A stretch of 10,009 bases of DNA from SLFT01 sp964493075 (GTDB lineage Bacteria; Hydrogenedentota; Hydrogenedentia; Hydrogenedentales; CAITNO01): NCBI GenBank assembly GCA_964493075.1, contig CAZBNU010000153.1, forward strand, positions 1-10,009. Direction: 5' to 3'. Made by a program: the position numbers and the translations under genes. Shown here piece after piece: positions 6,054 through 10,009 of this stretch; the stretch's first letter is position 1, and every line of letters begins with the position of its first letter. Below the pieces are notes generated by a model. It saw nothing but the letters and a program-made list of their open reading frames with translations. It made no database searches and was not told the DNA's origin.

Positions 6054-6899
6054 CAGTTGAAAAAGATCCTGAATCAATGGGCCGTGTTCTTGCGTTCCGC
6101 GGACTCCCGCTACGTCTTAAATGATAATCCTGAGAAAGGATGGTTTGGGCGGGACGCCAAAGAGGCGATGCCTTCTTTTGTGGAGGATTTTATATGCGAC
6201 CCCGATGTGCCCTATTACGGATTTTCCTCGTGGGATGATTTTTTCACCAGACAGTTCCGAGAGGGTCGGCGTCCAGTGGCGAGTCCTGATAATGATGCAG
6301 TTATCGCTAACGCCTGTGAATCTGCTCCCTACAGGATAGCGAAAGATGTGAAACTCGTTGACCGGTTCTGGATCAAAGCGCAGCCTTATTCGCTCCAACA
6401 CATGATGGCGATGGACCCCCTTGCCGGACAGTTTGCGGGCGGCACGGTTTATCAGGCTTTTCTGAGTGCATTGAGTTATCACCGCTGGCACAGTCCTGTC
6501 AGTGGAAGAATTGTAAAGACCCGCCTGGTTGACGGTTCCTATTATGCGGAAGCGCTGTCTGAAGGTTTTGACCCGGCGGGCCCCAATACTTCCCAGGGCT
6601 ATATTACGCAGGTGGCCTCCAGGGCATTAATCTTTATTGAGGCCGATAATCCGGACATTGGTTTGATGTGCGTCATGTTTGTCGGCATGGCTGAAGTGTC
6701 ATCCAACGAAATAACAATCCATGAGGGGCAGCATGTGAAAAAGGGGGATCAACTGGGAATGTTCCACTTTGGAGGATCAACCCATTGCCTGATCTTCAGG
6801 CCGAACGTCAACGTGGAACTCGATTTACACGGACAAACCCCTGGACTTCAATCCGAGAATATTCCGCTCAGGGCTCGAATCGCTACCGTTGTTAAATAA
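6054..6899 (+). CDS. Phosphatidylserine-decarboxylase-like protein (pyruvoyl type), N-terminus lost in gap
   Basis: The 281 codons after the gap match the large PSD-like family that includes the fungal tryptophan decarboxylase PsiD. Visible are a GWFG-x7-MPSFVEDF segment, SSWDDFFTRQF and RPVASPDNDAVIANACES, then the YHRWHSPVSGRIVK block, IEADNP, and near the end a FGGSTH motif (6768-6785). In PSD enzymes the Gly-Ser bond of the (L/G)GST motif is cut autocatalytically, and the serine becomes the pyruvoyl cofactor; here the cut would fall between codons 6774 and 6777. The Ser and the preceding Gly are both present, so self-processing looks possible. Classical PSD makes phosphatidylethanolamine at the membrane. 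For this subfamily the substrate is uncertain and may be a free amino acid. If joined to the upstream signal peptide it would act outside the cytoplasm, which would be unusual for a bacterial PSD. Confidence 0.82.
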   Translation, partial: QLKKILNQWAVFLRSADSRYVLNDNPEKGWFGRDAKEAMPSFVEDFICDPDVPYYGFSSWDDFFTRQFREGRRPVASPDNDAVIANACESAPYRIAKDVKLVDRFWIKAQPYSLQHMMAMDPLAGQFAGGTVYQAFLSALSYHRWHSPVSGRIVKTRLVDGSYYAEALSEGFDPAGPNTSQGYITQVASRALIFIEADNPDIGLMCVMFVGMAEVSSNEITIHEGQHVKKGDQLGMFHFGGSTHCLIFRPNVNVELDLHGQTPGLQSENIPLRARIATVVK

Positions 6900-6917
6900 C
6901 ACTACTCGTGAGGCGCT

Positions 6918-6976
6918 CGAAATCGGGTCGTGAATCGTGGGGACGGGTCGGTAATCATGGATGTCCCCCGATTTCG
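6918..6976 (+). terminator. Nested inverted repeat after the PSD-like gene
   Basis: CGAAATCG (6918-6925) pairs exactly with CGATTTCG (6969-6976), and GGGGAC (6939-6944) with GTCCCC (6963-6968). Starting 18 bases after the stop and followed by a T-rich GATTTTC, it may end transcription of the PSD-like gene or form a leader structure for the next gene at 7019. It also holds two similar copies of GGGTCG-x2-AATC-x2-GG. Confidence 0.45.
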
Positions 6977-7018
6977 ATTTTCAAATAGAGATGATCATCA
7001 TGATCAAGAGGAAAGACC

Positions 7019-7294
7019 ATGGTTAAAATTGAGTCATATTTCCAGGAAAGAGATGAATTCAAAGATGACGAACTTGTTTGTTATTGCTTTGGATATACGA
7101 GAAAAGACATTGAAAAAGATTATGTTGATAACAACAGCCAATCAACAATCTTAGGAAAAATTGCATTCGAAAAGAATGCTGGAAAATGTGATTGCGCCCA
7201 GAAAAATCCTAAAGGCCGTTGATGTCTGGCGGATGTCCGCCAGGTGGTGGACAGATTTGCAAGGAAAAAGGAAGTGGATGAGATCAGTCGTTGA
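7019..7294 (+). CDS. CopZ/BFD-type [2Fe-2S] protein, probable selenoprotein with in-frame UGA
   Basis: Read conventionally, the gene stops after 67 residues at TGA 7220-7222. The sequence has the BFD-like [2Fe-2S] domain found in CopZ-type metallochaperones: VCYCFGYT with C21-x-C23, then GKCDC with C57-x-C59, then NPKGR. In this family NPxG(R) is followed by Cys-Cys-Leu; here the next codons are TGA-TGT-CTG, so the first Cys is replaced by UGA. The frame continues with 23 further codons (ADVRQVVDRF...) that resemble the normal end of the domain before TGA 7292-7294. An AGGU-loop hairpin at 7235-7252 fits a bacterial SECIS. I therefore annotate a 91-residue selenoprotein with Sec at 68; a nonsense mutation is the alternative. 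The role is probably redox or metal-related Fe-S binding in the cytoplasm. AGAGGA (7007-7012) precedes ATG 7019. Confidence 0.75.
7223..7252 (+). promoter_or_regulatory. Candidate bacterial SECIS element
   Basis: GTCCGCC (7235-7241) pairs over all seven positions with GGTGGAC (7246-7252), one being a G-U wobble, and encloses the loop AGGT (7242-7245). The stem starts 12 bases after the TGA and the loop guanines are 21-22 bases after it. E. coli fdhF has an 11-base spacing and an AGGUCU loop read by SelB. A second hairpin, CTGGCGG/CCGCCAG (7226-7243), overlaps and competes, so folding should be tested. Confidence 0.6.
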
Positions 7295-7720
7295 CTGTTG
7301 CCTTAGACTGTTCCACTCTCTTTGTGATGTCTTCATGGGGCCGCCGCATTGTTTGTATCTCTCTTCATCCTGCCGTGCAGCCGTCGCGATTATTATGACT
7401 CAGCGCAGCGACGTTCACATTTCTGAAATCCCCGCCTGTCTTGGTCATGCTCATCCGTGCAGTCATAGAGTGACAGCACAGCTCCAAAAAGAGGGATCGC
7501 ACCTGAGCCGATGAACTGTGCCGGCGATGAATTTCATGCTTTTGTATAATGTTACCCGGCTGGCGGAATCTGTGATATAGATAAACATAGGTGTGGTATG
7601 AAGATCGATGCCACAATAGTAGTTATACTGTTTTGTCTATAATTTCATTGAGTTTGCTCCTTTGTTTTATTGATGTGCCTTCGCAGCTTAAATTAATGCT
7701 GTCGCAAAGAGGGGCTCAAT
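7295..7720. other. Long spacer without an intact gene
   Basis: Frames are broken by stops on both strands. One + frame segment (about 7396-7512) reads TQRSDVHISEIPACLGH and then VTAQLQKEGSHLSR, which resembles the recognition-helix part of a winged-helix regulator (HISEIAxxLG...LxKEGLIxR) without the rest of the protein. It may be a decayed regulator gene or chance. An imperfect hairpin around CTTCGCAGC/GCTGTCGCAAAG lies near 7679-7710. Nothing else is recognised. Confidence 0.4.
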
Positions 7721-7724
7721 GAGT

Positions 7725-7792
7725 ATCAAACGGTTTAAGTCGGATTGCATTTCACTAAGCTTCATTGCAATCACTTGACCGTAGCGTTATGT
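7725..7792 (+). other. attC-like hairpin (possible second integron recombination site)
   Basis: The arms CGGT-tt-AAGT-cg-GATTGCA (7731-7749) and TGCAATC-ACTT-g-ACCG pair around a 16-base loop. The 5' arm carries the extra bases. Four bases (TAGC) later comes GTTATGT (7786-7792), which fits GTTRRRY but for one base, and the 5' end reads ATCAAAC, a partial RYYYAAC. The AGCGTTA ending is shared with the clear attC at 1091-1163. It is weaker because the R'' and R' boxes do not pair well and no cassette gene lies just upstream. Confidence 0.4.
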
Positions 7793-7849
7793 GGCAATAA
7801 CTCCGGTGGTTCATGGCGGTCGGCGTTGTTGCCGTGTGTATACTTCGAC

Positions 7850-8094
7850 AGGCTGTTGAAATACGCTCATCTGTCCCGACATGTTGGGATTACACTCAGC
7901 CTGCCCCCGTTTTCACGGTGGCAGGTGTGCGACGTACCTATAAGTACTCCTCACTCCTCAGTGCTCTGGGAGTGCAACCACCGACTGCCGACAGGCAGGC
8001 CGTTGGGGCGCAATAAGAAAATGAGTCACTACCAGTGCACGCCACAAGGCAGGCGAATTCGAGAGCCTTGCACCTGGACATTTTTGAACAGCCT
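7850..8094. mobile_element. MITE-like repeat with terminal inverted repeats
   Basis: The 245-base segment begins AGGCTGTTGAAATACG and ends with CATTTTTGAACAGCCT. The ends are inverted copies: AGGCTGTT is exact and the next bases are similar. The interior contains the palindromic GTACCTATAAGTAC (7934-7947) followed by TCCTCACTCCTCAGTG, and the hairpin CCTGCC...GGCAGG. There is no transposase. From memory, segments ending in TTTTTGAACAGCCT with a central GACGTACCTATAAGTAC recur many times in deltaproteobacterial genomes; this cannot be verified here. Its right end lies 30 bases upstream of the YkgJ-family gene, so it may supply or interrupt that gene's promoter. Confidence 0.6.
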
Positions 8095-8124
8095 CTAAAG
8101 TTCCTGTCAAAAAAAGGGAGAATG

Positions 8125-8802
8125 ATGAACGTGATTAAAAATAGCAATTTCGGTATGGATTCTGAGGAATTAGGAACGGATATACCCGTTACACCGCAAG
8201 AGAGCTTCGTCACGGATGTGTATTCTTCAGTGGATAAAGCGATTGCCGGCGAACTGGACCGGCTGCGTAGTGAAGATGGCATCAGCGCAACCTGTAAAAT
8301 GGGCTGTTGTTACTGTTGCCGATACCATATCATTATAGACATTGACGAGGCCCACACCCTGGCGCAATATGTCAAGCGGGAATTGTCAGTAGATCAGAGG
8401 AACGACCTTAAGAAACGAACGCATCAATGGCACGAATGGGATAATACCAGGCCAGGCAGATATCCGTCGACCAAGGTCGATGCGCAGGTAGATCTTTCCA
8501 ACTATGTCCATTGCTGTCCTCTGCTGGTCAATGGCGCATGCATCGCCTACCCCGCGAGGCCCGTCGTGTGTCGAAAACATTTGGTCTCTTCGCATTCCCG
8601 ATTGTGCCGCGCAGTACACGATCTGGAGGCTGCAGAAGACGCTCCGGTGGTGCTCACCTCCGTTGCGACGGTGACAGCTCCGTTTTCAATGGCAATACAG
8701 AATCATATCGAAAGCACCGGCGTTGATTTCTCTCGGTCACTTATGCTTCTTCCCCATGGGTTGGCGATTGAAATGGGGTGGGAGTTTGCCCTGTCGCTGT
8801 GA
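8125..8802 (+). CDS. YkgJ-family cysteine-cluster protein (putative metal or Fe-S binding)
   Basis: The 225-residue cytoplasmic protein carries the cluster C57-x3-CC-x-CC (CKMGCCYCC, 57-65). A second set follows in the CCPLLVNGACIAYPARPVVCRKH segment, with a further Cys in SRLCRA. This is the arrangement of the YkgJ / UPF0153 family (CxxCxxCC), thought to bind zinc or an Fe-S cluster; its function is unknown. In this family the Y-P-x-R-P-x-x-C-R motif is characteristic and it is well preserved here. ATG 8125 is chosen because GGGAG (8116-8120) lies four bases upstream; the adjacent ATG 8122 is nearly as good. The frame stays open back to 8035, but that part is repeat-element sequence. The gene stands alone, ends at a strong palindrome, and shows no link to its neighbours apart from the shared metal theme. 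Confidence 0.82.
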   Translation: MNVIKNSNFGMDSEELGTDIPVTPQESFVTDVYSSVDKAIAGELDRLRSEDGISATCKMGCCYCCRYHIIIDIDEAHTLAQYVKRELSVDQRNDLKKRTHQWHEWDNTRPGRYPSTKVDAQVDLSNYVHCCPLLVNGACIAYPARPVVCRKHLVSSHSRLCRAVHDLEAAEDAPVVLTSVATVTAPFSMAIQNHIESTGVDFSRSLMLLPHGLAIEMGWEFALSL

Positions 8803-8854
8803 TTTCTCCCAGATGTTCGGGATGGATACACTCCTCCGCATAACCAATCACTCA

Positions 8855-8880
8855 AACGGGCCGGCGATCGCCGGCCCGTT
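8855..8880. terminator. Strong palindromic terminator-like hairpin
   Basis: A perfect 26-base palindrome (AACGGGCCGGCGA and its complement) gives an 11-bp G+C-rich stem with a GATC loop, 52 bases after the YkgJ-family stop. Only a weak T-rich sequence follows (TTCATT), so termination may be imperfect. The symmetry allows it to work in both directions. Confidence 0.65.
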
Positions 8881-9290
8881 CATTCAGAAAGGTGGGGGTA
8901 CCGGTAATGATCAGCAATAATAGCGCAACTGGTCCATATGATTTGCATATTCAGATACTTTATAAATGAACCCTTTCGTCCGACAGATCCCCTGCTTCCG
9001 TTCGAAGTGCCTGAAACAAGCTTAAAATTTATCAAAAAGCGGTATAAACACAGTAAAAATAAATGTGAGCAACAACCCGCCAACGATTGAGCCCTTGGAC
9101 CTATTAAACTATCCTTTCAAATTTTGATTATCGACCCTTTTCTCCCAACTGGTATATCTTTTTTCATCCGGTCTGAGAAAGTCCGCCGACTCTTTTGTGG
9201 TTAATAATTCTTTTATAATTCGAGAAGACAGCACGGATCGTTGGCAGGGTCAAACAAGGAGGGAAAATAACTATTTATACTAATTAATTA
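8881..9290. other. Spacer upstream of wtpA without an intact gene
   Basis: No supported gene on either strand. A short minus-strand segment (9099 down to 9022) encodes a hydrophobic IVGGLLLTFIFTVFIPLFDK tail ending at a stop; it resembles the last membrane helix of RND-type efflux pumps but has an upstream stop and no further similarity. A strong Shine-Dalgarno-like AAGGAGGG (9256-9263) is not followed by a start codon. No molybdenum-cofactor riboswitch features are seen. Confidence 0.4.
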
Positions 9291-9293
9291 CCG

Positions 9294-9335
9294 TATGTAA
9301 TACATATTGACAGATATGGATATATTCAGTAATGA
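9294..9335 (+). promoter_or_regulatory. Probable wtpA promoter with overlapping operator palindrome
   Basis: TATGT-AAT-ACATA (9294-9306) is an exact inverted repeat directly abutting a consensus -35 box, TTGACA (9307-9312). Seventeen bases later is TAATGA (9330-9335), a modest -10. The palindrome position suggests repressor control, for instance by an oxyanion sensor, but it does not clearly match a ModE site. Confidence 0.4.
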
Positions 9336-9395
9336 AACAATATTTTCATGTTACTGTGAAATTGCTTAAAAAATAACATAGAAGGGAGAAAAACT

Positions 9396-10009
9396 ATGAA
9401 AACTTTATTGAGGAGTTTATCGGTCCTGGCGATTTTAGCCGTTTTTATGATTGTCCTTTCCCCCGTGCATTCTTTTGCGGCGCCCAAGGGCACACTTACC
9501 ATGTTCCATGCCGGCAGTCTCTCCGTTCCCTTTGCCGCCATGGAGAAGGCCTTTGAAGCAAAGTATCCCGGTGTCGATCTTCAGCGCGAAGCGAGCGGCA
9601 GCCAGAAGGCGGCCCGCAAGGTTTCAGACCTGAAAAAACCCTGCGATATCATGGCATCCGCCGATTATAAGGTTATCGACAAATTACTGATACCTGCCTT
9701 TGCCGAATGGAACATTCGCTTTGCCAGCAACCAACTCGTTTTGTGCTACACCGACAAAAGTGCCTATGCGAAAGAGATCAACGCAGGCAACTGGTATGAA
9801 ATTCTTCAGAAAAAGGGTGTGATCTGGGGACATTCCGAACCGAATATCGATCCCTGCGGATATCGGTCATTGATGGTCATGCAGCTGGCCGAAAAATATT
9901 ATAAGATCGCCGGACTTTATGATAAGTTACTCGTCAACCGGCCCATAGAAAACGTCCGTCCGAAATCCGTGGAGCTTATTTCCCTGCTCCAGACGGGCAA
10001 TATGGATTA
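9396..10009 (+). CDS. wtpA: Tungstate ABC transporter substrate-binding protein WtpA (3' truncated)
   Basis: The visible 204 codons start with a Sec signal peptide: MKTLLR, a hydrophobic stretch to about 25, and cleavage near HSFA-AP. The mature part reads MFHAGSLSVPFAAMEKAFE, then EASGSQKAARKVSDL, DIMASADYKVID, and AEWNIRFASNQLVLCYTD. These are the oxyanion-pocket segments of the WtpA/ModA cluster. The AGSL-x-P and EWNI-x-FA wording is closer to WtpA than to classical ModA. The protein captures tungstate (and possibly molybdate) in the periplasm and passes it to a WtpB permease and WtpC ATPase, whose genes would be expected beyond the window. GGGAG (9384-9388) is seven bases before the ATG. 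Tungsten supply fits an anaerobe with tungsto-enzymes such as formate dehydrogenase or aldehyde:ferredoxin oxidoreductase. Confidence 0.87.
   Translation, partial: MKTLLRSLSVLAILAVFMIVLSPVHSFAAPKGTLTMFHAGSLSVPFAAMEKAFEAKYPGVDLQREASGSQKAARKVSDLKKPCDIMASADYKVIDKLLIPAFAEWNIRFASNQLVLCYTDKSAYAKEINAGNWYEILQKKGVIWGHSEPNIDPCGYRSLMVMQLAEKYYKIAGLYDKLLVNRPIENVRPKSVELISLLQTGNMD

Noticed and set aside
6117..6491. Minus-strand frame of 124 codons
   Set aside because: It is antisense to the well-supported PSD-like coding region and has no recognisable product.
7220..7222. TGA as a plain stop giving a 67-residue Fe-S protein
   Set aside because: This would cut the conserved Cys-Cys-Leu end of the domain although the frame continues with family-like sequence; kept as the alternative explanation.
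7161..7514. Frame of 117 codons overlapping the selenoprotein gene
   Set aside because: Its first half is the shifted reading of the Fe-S protein gene; only the last 40 residues have any regulator-like pattern, treated separately as a possible remnant.
8035..8124. Upstream extension of the YkgJ-family gene
   Set aside because: These codons lie mostly in the terminal-inverted-repeat element, and a good Shine-Dalgarno directly precedes the ATG at 8125.
1..10009. CRISPR arrays, tRNA or rRNA genes, and integron or phage integrase genes
   Set aside because: No regularly spaced repeats, no tRNA or rRNA signature sequences and no tyrosine-recombinase motifs were seen on either strand.

Overview
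The window looks like a draft or metagenome scaffold from an anaerobic bacterium, most likely a deltaproteobacterium (Desulfobacterota). This rests on a WtpA-type tungstate transporter gene, a probable UGA-coded selenoprotein, a repeat element of a kind I associate with that group, and a run of 100 Ns (5954-6053) that marks an assembly gap. All recognised genes are on the + strand, but they form several unrelated transcription units with long non-coding spacers, as in an accessory region. The genus cannot be named from the sequence alone.

Left part (1-5010). The window opens with the end of an SCP2 (sterol carrier-like) gene. After about 500 bases with no convincing gene comes a small coiled-coil/zinc-ribbon gene (728-1075), followed by a well-formed integron attC recombination site (1091-1163). 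The site has R'' and R' core boxes, a long imperfect stem and three extrahelical bases on one arm. Twenty-one bases beyond it starts a two-gene, overlapping operon: a SIR2-APAZ protein (1185-2957) and a short, catalytically dead prokaryotic Argonaute (2947-4371). Together these form a SPARSA-type defence module. In studied relatives the Argonaute uses guide RNA to detect invading DNA, and the SIR2 domain then destroys NAD+ to abort infection. Next is a 190-base block of nested and mutually exclusive hairpins (4460-4649), leading into a small acidic gene (4663-5010) that resembles the Imm10 immunity family.

Middle part (5011-7294). A PaaI-type hotdog thioesterase is followed by an exported phosphatidylserine-decarboxylase-like protein interrupted by the assembly gap. 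Then comes a short CopZ/BFD-type [2Fe-2S] protein whose Cys-Cys motif is encoded as TGA-TGT. The frame continues for 23 more family-like codons after the TGA, and a hairpin with an AGGU loop lies at the distance expected of a bacterial SECIS element, so the real product is probably a 91-residue selenoprotein.

Right part (7295-10009). About 800 bases of non-coding and decayed sequence hold a possible second attC-like hairpin (7725-7792) and a repeat element with terminal inverted repeats (7850-8094). This leads into a YkgJ-family cysteine-cluster protein with a strong palindromic terminator. After another 500-base spacer with a promoter and an operator-like palindrome comes the start of wtpA, running off the window. 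Tungsten and selenium use fits an anaerobe rich in W/Se enzymes such as formate dehydrogenases, though none is seen here.
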